Source: JAKACA01 sp963769255
Lineage (GTDB): Bacteria > Actinomycetota > Acidimicrobiia > Acidimicrobiales > Bog-793
Direction of reading: 5' to 3'
Assembly (NCBI GenBank): GCA_963769255.1
Contig: CAVYKV010000001.1
Coordinates: forward strand, 3,472,001-3,536,000
Length of the DNA: 64,000 bases
Both the position numbers and the translations under genes were made by a program. This document shows, piece after piece, positions 51,925 to 59,981 of this stretch (positions are counted from its first letter, which is position 1; every line of letters starts with the position of its first letter). Below the pieces are notes generated by a model. It was not told the origin of the DNA, searched no databases, and saw only the letters and a program-made list of their open reading frames with translations.

Positions 51925-53716
51925 ATGCCTCCGACGAGCCATCAAAAGCTTCTCGACTGGGTGGACGAGATCACTGCGCTTGCCAGGCCGGACACGGTGC
52001 AGTGGTGCGACGGCTCTGCCGAGGAGTACGACCGCCTCTGCCAGCTGCTCGTCGACCAGGGCACCTTCACGCGCCTGTCGGACGCCAAGCGCCCCAACAG
52101 CTACTGGGCACATTCCGACGTCCGCGACGTCGCCCGTGTGGAGGCCCGCACCTACGTCGCCCCGGCCAAGGAGGAGGACGCCGGGCCGACGAACAACTGG
52201 ATCGACCCGCACGAGCTGCGAGACGTGCTCTCCGGCCTCTTCAGCGGGTGCATGCAGGGCCGCACGATGTACGTCGTCCCCTTCTGCATGGGTCCCCTCG
52301 GGTCGCCCATCGCCCAGATCGGCGTCGAGGTGACCGACTCCGCCTATGTCGCCGTCAGCCTGCGGATCATGACGCGCATGGGGCGCGGGGCCCTCGAGTC
52401 GCTCGGGGAGGACGGCGAGTTCGTTCCCTGCGTGCACTCCGTGGGCGTTCCCCTCGTCGACGGCGCCGAGGACTCGCCCTGGCCGTGCAACCCCGAGAAC
52501 CTCTACATCGCCCACTTCCCCGAGACCCGGGAGATTCTGGTCGTTCGGCTCCGGCTACGGCGGCAACGCCCTCCTCGGGAAGAAGTGCTTCGCCCTCCGC
52601 ATCGCTTCCGTCATGGCCCGCGACGAGGGCTGGCTCGCCGAGCACATGCTCATCCTGAAGCTCACCTCGCCGGACGGCGACGTGCGCTACGTGACGGGTG
52701 CCTTCCCCTCCGCCTGCGGCAAGACGAACCTCGCCATGCTCATCCCGACCATGCCCGGCTGGAAGGTCGAGACGGTCGGCGACGACATCTGCTGGATGAA
52801 GATCGGGCCGGACGGGAGGCTGCGGGCGATCAATCCGGAGGCGGGTTTCTTCGGGGTGGCGCCGGGGACGAACATGGAGACGAACCCGAACGCCCTCCTC
52901 ACCCTCTCGGCCAACTGCATCTTCACGAACACCGCCCTCACCGACGACGGCGACGTCTGGTGGGAGGGGCTCACTGAGGAGCCGCCAGCCCATTGCACCG
53001 ACTGGACGGGATCGGGCTGGGAGCCGGGCAGCGGGAAGCCGGCCGCCCACCCCAACTCTCGCTTCACGGTGCCGGCGAAGCAGGACCCGGCCATCGCTCC
53101 CGAGTGGGAGGACCCCGAGGGCGTGCCCATCTCGGCCGTCCTCTTCGGGGGGCGCCGGGCCTCGGTCGTGCCCCTCGTGCACGAGGCCTTCGACTGGCGC
53201 CACGGCGTCTTCCTCGGCTCCATCATGGCCTCTGAGACGACGGCGGCGGCGGCCGGGGCCGTCGGGAAGCTGCGCCGGGATCCCTTCGCCATGCTGCCGT
53301 TCTGCGGCTACAACATGGCCGACTACTTCGCCCACTGGCTCACGTTCGCCGAGCGCGTGGACGAGGACAAGCTGCCCCGCATCTTCTACGTGAACTGGTT
53401 CCGCCGTTCGGCCGACGGGCGGTGGCTGTGGCCGGGCTTCGGCGAGAACTCCCGTGTGCTCGAGTGGATCTTCGAGCGCTGCGCCGGGCGGGGCGATGCC
53501 GTGACGACCCCCATCGGCTACCTGCCGGCGCCGGGCGCCATCCCGACCGAGGGCCTCGATGTCTCCGAGGCGGACATGGCCGAGCTGCTCTCCGTCCACC
53601 CGGAGGAGTGGAGGGCGGAGATCCCGGACATCGAGGAGCACTTCGCCCAGTTCGGAGACCGGCTGCCGCCGGAGCTCACGACGCAGCTGAGGGCACTCGA
53701 GGACCGCCTCGGCTGA
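51925..53716 (+). CDS. pckG: Phosphoenolpyruvate carboxykinase (GTP), frameshifted
   Basis: Gluconeogenic and anaplerotic enzyme converting oxaloacetate and GTP to PEP. ATG 51925 gives MPPTSHQKLLDWVDEITALA. Frame 1 is normal to LYIAHFPETREI (residue 204); at 52533-52537 the frame breaks, and frame 2 continues SFGSGYGGNALLGKKCFALR, FPSACGKTNLAMLIPTMPGW (P-loop with the reactive Cys), FFGVAPGTNMETNPN and the adenine/guanine-binding C-terminus. The span of 1792 bp is one base over a multiple of three. Removing one T from GATTC gives EIWSFGSGYGGNA, the exact family sequence, and 596 aa. Confidence 0.93.
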
Positions 53717-53725
53717 AAAGGTGGC

Positions 53726-53744
53726 CGGGCTCTCTACGAGCCCG
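53726..53744. terminator. Terminator hairpin between convergent pckG and SDR
   Basis: CGGGCTC-TCTAC-GAGCCCG is a perfect 7-bp stem with a 5-nt loop, 10 bp after the pckG stop and before the SDR stop. GC-rich stems without a T-tract often end transcripts in actinobacteria. Confidence 0.5.
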
Positions 53745-53753
53745 CGTCACGCC

Positions 53754-54293
53754 TCACTGCGCCGTCGTGGCCCCGTCGACGACGAGGGCGGAGCCCGTGA
53801 CGAAGGATGCCTCGGCGGAGGCGAGAAACACGACGCAGTCGGCCACCTCTCGCGCCGTGCCGAGCCGGTGCATGGGCGACACGGCGGCGTACTCGAGCCG
53901 GAGCGACACGGGGTCGTCGGACCGCTGCAGGAATGCCTCGGTCATCGGGGTGTCGATGATGCCCGGGCAGACGCAGTTGACCCGCATGCCGGAAGGCGCC
54001 AGCTCGATGGCGAGGGCTCGCGAGAACTGCAGGACCCCGCCCTTCGAGGCGGAGTAGACGCCCTCGCCGGCCGCCGCCACGAGGGAGTTGATGGACCCCA
54101 TGTTGACGATGGAGGCGCCGAGGGCGAGATGTGGCAGGACGGCCCGGCACACCCGGAAGGTCCCTGTCAGGTTGACGTCGATGACGGCGTTCCACGCCTC
54201 GTCGGAGAGTTGCCCGACGGAGGGCAGCTCGACGAGGTCGAGGCCGGAGCCGGCACCTGTGACGAGGGCCACCTTGTCTGCGAGCCGGTGCAT
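53754..54293 (-). CDS. Short-chain dehydrogenase/reductase with internal deletion
   Basis: 179 aa, compared with about 250 for classical SDRs. It starts MHRLADKVALVTGAGSG, the beginning of the TGxxxGxG motif, and then jumps directly to LDLVELPSVGQLSDEAWNAV, which normally follows the NNAG motif. The rest is complete: IDVNLTGTFRVCR (Asn41), NMGSINSLVAAAGEGVYSAS (Ser67, Tyr80) and SKGG (Lys84). About 70 residues of cofactor-binding Rossmann sequence are missing in frame, so NAD(P) binding is probably abolished. The sequence gives no frameshift. A pseudogene or assembly deletion is likely. Confidence 0.75.
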   Translation of the reverse strand: MHRLADKVALVTGAGSGLDLVELPSVGQLSDEAWNAVIDVNLTGTFRVCRAVLPHLALGASIVNMGSINSLVAAAGEGVYSASKGGVLQFSRALAIELAPSGMRVNCVCPGIIDTPMTEAFLQRSDDPVSLRLEYAAVSPMHRLGTAREVADCVVFLASAEASFVTGSALVVDGATTAQ

Positions 54294-54351
54294 GCGCCCT
54301 ACTCTTGCCGACCGGGCAGGGCCGGGGCTGCGAGGCGCTCTTGCGGCGGCG

Positions 54352-55788
54352 CTACTGGCGGGCGATCTCCCGCCGGACGAGGGTGTGGCGCATCGAGTAG
54401 TGGAAGGCGGCCGCGATGGCGCAGGCCGCTGCGATGAGGATGTCGCCGGAGGCGTAGCGGAAGGACACGAGCACGGCGACGAGGGCGCAGGCCACCCAGC
54501 ACAGCTGCAGCTGCGTCTCGAACCGTGCGAAGGCGCGCCCGAGCGCCGCCGGCGGCACGTAGGTCTGGGCGATCGAGTCGAAGGCGGGCTTGGCTCCCGT
54601 GCTCGCCAGCCCGACGACGAACGCGAGCACCGGCTGCACGGGCCGTGACCCGATGATGCCGACGATGACGCCGACGAGGGTCGTGAGCACGAGGGCGGCG
54701 AGGATGATCTGCTGCTCGGAGAGCCTCCTGCGGATAGCGGGAACGGCCATGGAGCCGGCAAGGCCGCCGATGCCGCTGGCGAGCAGGATGAAGCCGTACC
54801 ACCAGGTGGCGGCGTTCTCGTGCTTGAGGGCGAAGGCGAGGAAGAAGGTGAGGAAGCCCATCGTGCCCCGCAGCACCGTCATGGCACCGAGGGCGATCAT
54901 CACCTCGGGGCTGAACATCGCCAGCCCGAGGCGGCGGCGCTCCTTCTTCACGTCGATGCGGGGAGACCGGGCGGCCCGGCGGGCCTTGCTGCGGTAGATG
55001 AGGCCCCCCGGGTTCGCCGTCCCGGCGGCGCCCACACTCGCGGCGACGCGGGCCGAGGTGCTCGGTGCGGGGATGACCGGGAGGGGAGCGGGCGCCGCGG
55101 GCCCGTGAAGGGGGCGGCCGTCGTGATGGGCGCCGAGTGGCTGGGGAGCAGCCGGCAGCGTGTCGGACTTCGGCAGGCGCACTGCCGCCACGGTGACGCC
55201 GATGAACACCACGAAGGTGAAGCGGAGCACCCAGCTGGCTCCGGCCTGCAGGAGGGCGACGCCGATGGGTGAGGCGGCGAAGCCGCCGAGGCCGGCCAGC
55301 ACGGCCAGCTTGGCGTTGGCCGTGGCGAGGTCGTCGCCCCGGTCGGTCATGGAGGGGACGAGGGCGGCTTTACCGACGAGGTAGAGCTTGGAGAGGACGA
55401 GAACACCGAACGCCTGCGGGAAGAGCCAGAGGCTGTGCAGGTTTCGTGACATGAAGAATGCCAACACGGCCGTGCCGGCACTGGCGCAGCCGATGGCGGC
55501 CCGCCGCGCCGTAGCGCCCCGGTCGAGGAGGGGGCTCAGCATGGGCGACACGACGGCGAAGGGGGCGATCGACAGCAACAGATAGAGCAGCACCTTCGAT
55601 TCGGACTGGTGCACGTTGACCGAGAAGAAGAGCGAACCGGCGAGGGAGATCGTGACGAGCGTCGAGCCTGCCGAGAACAGCGTGTGGACGAGTGCGAGCC
55701 GCCCGAAGGGGTGGTCCTGGTCGAAGAGGCCGGCGACGGCCTCGCGCACTTGCCTGCCTACGCGTCCGAGGCGCCCCGGCATCGACAC
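54352..55788 (-). CDS. MFS-like multi-spanning membrane permease
   Basis: 478 aa with about twelve predicted membrane helices (HTLFSAGSTLVTISLAGSLF, LLYLLLSIAPFAVVSPMLSP, VMIALGAMTVLRGTMGFLTF, IILAALVLTTLVGVIVGIIG). A long Pro/Ala-rich loop (residues about 215-285) separates the halves, as in many major facilitator proteins. The Arg/Lys-rich KARRAARSPRIDVKKERRR patch is cytoplasmic. Substrate unknown. Read in the same direction as the shortened SDR, 58 bp upstream of it. Confidence 0.8.
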   Translation of the reverse strand: MSMPGRLGRVGRQVREAVAGLFDQDHPFGRLALVHTLFSAGSTLVTISLAGSLFFSVNVHQSESKVLLYLLLSIAPFAVVSPMLSPLLDRGATARRAAIGCASAGTAVLAFFMSRNLHSLWLFPQAFGVLVLSKLYLVGKAALVPSMTDRGDDLATANAKLAVLAGLGGFAASPIGVALLQAGASWVLRFTFVVFIGVTVAAVRLPKSDTLPAAPQPLGAHHDGRPLHGPAAPAPLPVIPAPSTSARVAASVGAAGTANPGGLIYRSKARRAARSPRIDVKKERRRLGLAMFSPEVMIALGAMTVLRGTMGFLTFFLAFALKHENAATWWYGFILLASGIGGLAGSMAVPAIRRRLSEQQIILAALVLTTLVGVIVGIIGSRPVQPVLAFVVGLASTGAKPAFDSIAQTYVPPAALGRAFARFETQLQLCWVACALVAVLVSFRYASGDILIAAACAIAAAFHYSMRHTLVRREIARQ

Positions 55789-55866
55789 CCGGCCATGCTA
55801 CGGGCCATGGTGGCCCCGCGCCCCGGCGGCTACGCTGCCGTTACCGAGACGACGAGGAGGTCACCT

Positions 55867-56103
55867 GTGTCCGTACGGGCATATGTTCTGATCCAGACCG
55901 AGGTCGGCAAGGCTGCTGCAGTGGCGACGAAGGTCTCCGAGATCCCCGGGGTCCTCCTCGCTGACGACGTCACCGGGCCCTACGACGTCATCGTGCAAGC
56001 GGAGGCCGACTCGGTAGACGACCTCGGCAAGATGGTGGTGAGCCGCGTGCAGCTCATCGAGGGCATCACCCGGACGCTGACCTGCCCGGTCGTCCACCTC
56101 TGA
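55867..56103 (+). CDS. Stand-alone Lrp/AsnC ligand-binding (RAM) domain protein
   Basis: 78 aa from GTG 55867 after GAGGAGG. Sequence VRAYVLIQTEVGKAAAVATK and VTGPYDVIVQAEADSVDDLG matches the ferredoxin-like effector domain of Lrp/AsnC regulators without the helix-turn-helix. Such small proteins bind amino acids and may modulate full-length regulators or enzymes. Convergent with sufC, 25 bp apart. Confidence 0.9.
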   Translation: MSVRAYVLIQTEVGKAAAVATKVSEIPGVLLADDVTGPYDVIVQAEADSVDDLGKMVVSRVQLIEGITRTLTCPVVHL

Positions 56104-56128
56104 GGGTTCTCGCCGGCGCCACGGCCTC

Positions 56129-56896
56129 TCAGCCGGCGGGCGCGGCCTCCCGGTAGCCGGCGTAGCCGGTGTCCTCGAGCTCCTCGGCCAGCTCGGGACC
56201 GCCGGAGCGGACGATGCGTCCGGCCGAGAGCACGTGCACCGCATCCGGCTGCAGCTCCCTCAGGAGCCGGCGGTAGTGCGTGATGGCCACGACGCCGAGA
56301 CTCTCGGTCCCGTCCTCCCTCGCCTGCTCGATCCTCCGTGCCACCGACGAGAGGGCATCGACGTCGAGGCCGGAGTCGAGCTCGTCGAGTACGGCAAAGC
56401 GTGGCCGGAGCATGGCGAGCTGGAGCGTCTCGTTGCGTTTCTTCTCGCCACCGGAGAGGTCGACGTTCATGTGGCGCTCGAGGAGCGCAGCGTTGATGCC
56501 GAGAGCGGCCGCCTCGGACGCCATCTCGCCCTCGAGGACGCCTGAGGACAGCTCGGCGGCGGTGAGACGGTCCATGGCCGAGAGCGCCTCCCGCAGCACG
56601 TCGGCCACCGGCACGCCGGGCACCTCGATCGGGTACTGGAAGGCGAGGAACAGCCCTGCCTTCGCCCGCTCGGACGGCTCGAGGCCGAGCAGCTCGACGC
56701 CGTCGATCGTGACGCTCCCGCTCAGTACCTCGTAACCCGGACGGCCCATGAGGGCGTGCGCCAGGGTGCTCTTGCCGGAACCGTTCGGTCCCATGACGGC
56801 GTGGATCTCGCCGCTGCGAACGGTGAGGTCCACCCCACGCAGGATCTCGCGGCCGCCCACGGCAGCGCGAAGCCCGCGGATGGCGAGGACGCTCAC
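56129..56896 (-). CDS. sufC: Fe-S cluster assembly ATPase SufC
   Basis: 255 aa ABC-type ATPase of the SufBCD scaffold. Walker A IHAVMGPNGSGKSTLAHALM; SufC-specific ASEAAALGINAALLERHMNV; signature DLSGGEKKRNETLQLAMLRP; Walker B FAVLDELDSGLDVDALSSVA; His switch VVAITHYRRLLRE. GTG 56896 overlaps the Rieske ferredoxin stop (GTGA). Last gene of the suf unit; sufS and sufU are not in the window. Confidence 0.96.
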   Translation of the reverse strand: MSVLAIRGLRAAVGGREILRGVDLTVRSGEIHAVMGPNGSGKSTLAHALMGRPGYEVLSGSVTIDGVELLGLEPSERAKAGLFLAFQYPIEVPGVPVADVLREALSAMDRLTAAELSSGVLEGEMASEAAALGINAALLERHMNVDLSGGEKKRNETLQLAMLRPRFAVLDELDSGLDVDALSSVARRIEQAREDGTESLGVVAITHYRRLLRELQPDAVHVLSAGRIVRSGGPELAEELEDTGYAGYREAAPAG

Positions 56897-57210
56897 GGCA
56901 CCTCCACGACGATGTCGCCGTCGACGACCTCGACGCTCAGCACGGTGATGGGCTTCGTAGCGGGGAGGCTCTGCGGCTCCCCGTCGAGGAGCGAGAACGT
57001 GCTCCCGTGGCGGACGCACTCGATCTCGCAGACGTCACTGAACACCTCGCCCTCCGAGAGGGGATAGTCCTCGTGGCTGCAGTTGTCGACGACGACGTGG
57101 ATGCCGTCGTCGCAGCGGGCGACGGCGACCGGCGACGTCCCCTCGGGAGTGAAGCGGCGGACGGTCCCCACCTCCACGTCCTCGAGGCGGCAGACCCTGA
57201 GGCGGCTCAT
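56893..57210 (-). CDS. Rieske-type non-heme iron ferredoxin
   Basis: 105 aa. Two Rieske cluster ligand pairs: Cys-x-His in NCSHEDYPLSEGEVFSD and Cys-x2-His in CEIECVRHGSTFSLLDG. It sits between sufD and sufC and overlaps both, a common actinobacterial arrangement; it may donate electrons during cluster assembly or be a client (inference). Confidence 0.93.
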   Translation of the reverse strand: MSRLRVCRLEDVEVGTVRRFTPEGTSPVAVARCDDGIHVVVDNCSHEDYPLSEGEVFSDVCEIECVRHGSTFSLLDGEPQSLPATKPITVLSVEVVDGDIVVEVP

Positions 57211-58550
57211 GCCGCCACCGCCTGCACACGCTCGGCGATGGCGGCGAGAACCTGCCGGCCCACGCGGGCGTCCACCCGGTCGAGCAGCTCCGAGAAGAAG
57301 CCCAACAGGATCAACCGCTCCGCCACCTTCCTCGGCACGCCGCGCGCTTCCAGGTAGAACCGCTGCTCCTCGTCGATGGGGCCGACGGCGGAGGCGTGCG
57401 AGCAGCGCACGTCGTTCTCCTGGATGTCGAGGTTGGGCACCGAGTCGGCGTGGGCGCCGTCGGAGAGCACGAGGTTGCGGTTCGTCTGAAAGGCGTTGGC
57501 ACCCTTGGCGCCGTGCCGCATGCGGATGAGGCCGTTGTAGACCGAGCGCGCCGTGCCGGCGACGGCCCCCTTGAAGACGAGGTCGCTCGTCGTGCGGGGT
57601 GCGGCGTGTTCCTGCAGCGTGCGGAAGTCGTGCACCTGCTCGCCGTCGCCGAAGTAGGCCGCCAGCAGCTGGGCGGAGCCGCCCTGCCCGGTCAGCACCG
57701 AGTCCGTCTCCATGCGGGCGTAGCCGCCCCCGAGCGACGCCTGGAAGCTCCGCAGCGTGGCGTCCCGGCCGGCCGCCGCCGCCAGGCGGGCGATCTGCCA
57801 GGCGGTGCCGTCGAGCTGCTGGACGAGGTCGTGGGAGAGGCGGGCGCCCTCGGCGACGGACAGCTCGACGGTGGGGAGCACGAGGCAGGCGGGGGCTCCG
57901 GCGGCCGAGACGACGAGCTCGACGACCTCAGCCCCGGCGTTCTCGTCGAGCCGGACGAGGGTACGCGGGAAGACGGCGGGCACGGCGCCGTCGGCTTTCC
58001 GAGCGGTGGATCCGACGACGTGCACGAGGAAGACGGGGTGCAGGAGGTCGAGGCCGGCGGGCACCCGCAGGACGCAGGTGTCGGGGGCGAAGGCGTCGGC
58101 GAGGGAGCCGAAGCCGTCGACCGTCGGCGGGAACTCGGATTCGACGGAGCCGACGAGGTCGGCCTCGCCGGAGGCGCCGGAGGCGCCACCGAGGCGCACG
58201 CCGGCAGCGGCGGCCGCTTCGGAGAGCTCGGCGACGGCCGGAAAGCCGTCGAGGGTGACGACGAGGCCGCTGCGCTCCTCGAAGGAATCGAGGAGATGCC
58301 GGGCGGCGGCAGGCAGGACCCCCGGCTGCGCAGCGGATGGGTCTGGCGCCTCCAGCACGGGAGCGAAGCGTGCGAGGTCGAGCTCGCCGATGCGGCTGTA
58401 GCGCCAGGCGTCCTCGGCGCCGGTCGGGAGGGGCGTAGCGGCGAAGCGCTCCAAGGCCTCGGCCCGGTGCCGGGCAGGGGCGCCGGTGCCGCCCAGCCGG
58501 GCGGCCGCCTCCGCGCTGAAGGCGTTGAGATGCTGCTCGGTGGTGCTCAG
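57207..58550 (-). CDS. sufD: Fe-S cluster assembly protein SufD (probable CTG start)
   Basis: 447 aa if begun at CTG 58550. The SufBD fold follows: WRYSRIGELDLARF near the N-terminus, then the beta-helix core with VVELVVSAAGAPACLVLPTV, FYLEARGVPRKVAERLILLG (motif with GIP-like RGVPxxxAExL). The stretch STTEQHLNAFSAEAAARLGG upstream of the first canonical start (TTG 58454) is SufD-like, but no ATG, GTG or TTG precedes it before an in-frame stop. CTG 58550 has GAGGAG 10 nt upstream. Either a non-standard start is used or the start codon is mutated or misread. SufD pairs with SufB. Confidence 0.9.
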   Translation of the reverse strand: MSTTEQHLNAFSAEAAARLGGTGAPARHRAEALERFAATPLPTGAEDAWRYSRIGELDLARFAPVLEAPDPSAAQPGVLPAAARHLLDSFEERSGLVVTLDGFPAVAELSEAAAAAGVRLGGASGASGEADLVGSVESEFPPTVDGFGSLADAFAPDTCVLRVPAGLDLLHPVFLVHVVGSTARKADGAVPAVFPRTLVRLDENAGAEVVELVVSAAGAPACLVLPTVELSVAEGARLSHDLVQQLDGTAWQIARLAAAAGRDATLRSFQASLGGGYARMETDSVLTGQGGSAQLLAAYFGDGEQVHDFRTLQEHAAPRTTSDLVFKGAVAGTARSVYNGLIRMRHGAKGANAFQTNRNLVLSDGAHADSVPNLDIQENDVRCSHASAVGPIDEEQRFYLEARGVPRKVAERLILLGFFSELLDRVDARVGRQVLAAIAERVQAVAA

Positions 58551-58679
58551 GGCTGGAACGCTCCTCGGTCGGCTGCCTGCGGCGACGGGGATGCTAACGG
58601 GGGACCCCGCTCATTGGAGCACCGGCGGTGGCGCTGGCGGCGGCGGGCGGGCACCCGCCTGGGGGGGTTTCGTGTCGGG

Positions 58680-58706
58680 GGTTGGACACCGTTTTGGTGT
58701 CTAACC
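58680..58706. promoter_or_regulatory. Inverted repeat upstream of crotonase, candidate operator
   Basis: Arms GGTTGGACACC and GGTGTCTAACC with loop GTTTT form an 11-bp dyad with one G:T pair, 44 bp before the crotonase GTG and 130 bp before the divergent sufD. The inner GACACC-GTTTT-GGTGTC is a typical TetR-type operator shape. No regulator gene is adjacent. Confidence 0.45.
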
Positions 58707-58750
58707 CGGTATCGAAAACGGCGAGAGACCCGGCCGGGTACGGTTCGGTG

Positions 58751-59611
58751 GTGCCCGCAACCGAGACCGACGCCCCTGTCCTCACGGTGGAGCGTGACGC
58801 CCACGTCGCCACCGTCTTCCTCGACCGACCCGAGAAGCGCAACGCCCTCGGCATGGCGTTCTTCGAGCAGCTGCCCGTCGTCATGTCGGAGCTCGGTGCC
58901 GACGACGACGTGCGCTGTGTCGTCGTGGCGGCTCGGGGGCCCGCCTTCTCCGTCGGCCTCGACGTGGCCGCCCTCGCCGGGCTGGGCGGGGACACCGGCG
59001 GCGGCATGCCGGCCAACGGTGCGATGAAGCACGTCTCGCCTGCCGCCGGCGCTCGACGACTGCACGGTGACATCCGGCGGCTGCAGGCCTCGATCAGCTC
59101 CGTCGCCGACTGCCCGAAGCCGGTGATCGCCGCCGTGCACGGGTGGTGCATCGGCGGCGGCGTCGACCTGACGTCGGCCTGCGATATCCGCCTGTGCGCG
59201 GCGGACACGACGTTCTCGGTCCGCGAGACCCGCATGGCCATCGTGGCCGACCTCGGCAGCCTGCAGCGCCTTGCCGAGCTCATCGGGTACGGCTACGTGG
59301 CCGAGCTGGCGTTCACCGGGAGGGACTTCGGGGCCGGGCAGGCGAAGGAGATGGGTTTCGTGAACGCCGTCCTTCCCGGGCAGTCCGAGGCGCTCCAGGC
59401 GGCCCGGGAGATGGCTGCCCAGGTGGCCGCCAACTCCCCGCTTGCCGTGCAGGGCACGAAGAGCGTCCTCGCCGAGGGGCGGCGGGCGAGGGTGGAGGCG
59501 GGCCTGCGCTTCGTGGCGGCGTGGAACGCCGGCCACCTGCGCTCCGACGATCTCACGGAGGCGGTGACGGCGTTCTTCGAGCGGAGGGATCCCGACTTCA
59601 GCGGGGGCTGA
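58751..59611 (+). CDS. Enoyl-CoA hydratase/dienoyl-CoA isomerase family protein
   Basis: 286 aa crotonase from GTG 58751. The oxyanion-hole segments are GPAFSVGLDVAALAGLGG and KPVIAAVHGWCIGGGVDLTS. The catalytic-site region RETRMAIVADLGSLQRLAEL has the Glu and Asp typical of dienoyl-CoA isomerases (Ech1-like). It lies on the plus strand between sufD and the sufB-linked genes, so it interrupts the suf unit. Likely controlled by the inverted repeat at 58680. Confidence 0.88.
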   Translation: MPATETDAPVLTVERDAHVATVFLDRPEKRNALGMAFFEQLPVVMSELGADDDVRCVVVAARGPAFSVGLDVAALAGLGGDTGGGMPANGAMKHVSPAAGARRLHGDIRRLQASISSVADCPKPVIAAVHGWCIGGGVDLTSACDIRLCAADTTFSVRETRMAIVADLGSLQRLAELIGYGYVAELAFTGRDFGAGQAKEMGFVNAVLPGQSEALQAAREMAAQVAANSPLAVQGTKSVLAEGRRARVEAGLRFVAAWNAGHLRSDDLTEAVTAFFERRDPDFSGG

Positions 59612-59623
59612 TCGAGCCGGGAC

Positions 59624-59968
59624 TCAGCGCCGCTTACGGCGGAGGAAACCCCCCTTGCCCTTGGCGGCCCGCTCGCGTGCCTGTGCCTCGGCGATGGCAC
59701 CGGGAGCCGCCTGCTCCACCACGAGGGAGGCGGCGTCGAGCAGCGAGGCGATGTCGCCGCCCGGCATCTCCGGCTCGTTCTCGACGGCCGGATCCACGAG
59801 ATTGCCGTGCGACCAGCCGGCATCCGCCAGCCGCCGTTCGTAGCACGGACAGTGCTCCGGGCACCGCCAGGGCGCCTCCGGGGCGAGGCCGAGCACGCAG
59901 AAGCGGGCTACCTCGCCCGAGGAGTACGTCCGTGACTGAAAGTGCTTGCACTCCTCGCGCATGGCCAT
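59624..59968 (-). CDS. Five-cysteine hypothetical protein downstream of sufB
   Basis: 114 aa. Cys7, Cys24, Cys36, Cys40 and Cys42, with His9 and His39, lie in the first 45 residues (EECKHFQSRTY, RFCVLGLAP, WRCPEHCPCYERR). They could ligate zinc or an Fe-S cluster. The second half is helical and ends in a basic tail (KGKGGFLRRKRR). It starts 13 bp after the sufB stop, so it is very probably co-transcribed. No family recognised. Confidence 0.65.
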   Translation of the reverse strand: MAMREECKHFQSRTYSSGEVARFCVLGLAPEAPWRCPEHCPCYERRLADAGWSHGNLVDPAVENEPEMPGGDIASLLDAASLVVEQAAPGAIAEAQARERAAKGKGGFLRRKRR

Positions 59969-59981
59969 CGCGCCGTCCAGC

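Noticed and set aside
51925..53716. Programmed ribosomal frameshifting in pckG, recG, mutM or sufB
   Set aside because: No slippery heptamer or downstream structure is seen, the shifts are at unrelated positions, and these families are not known to use recoding.
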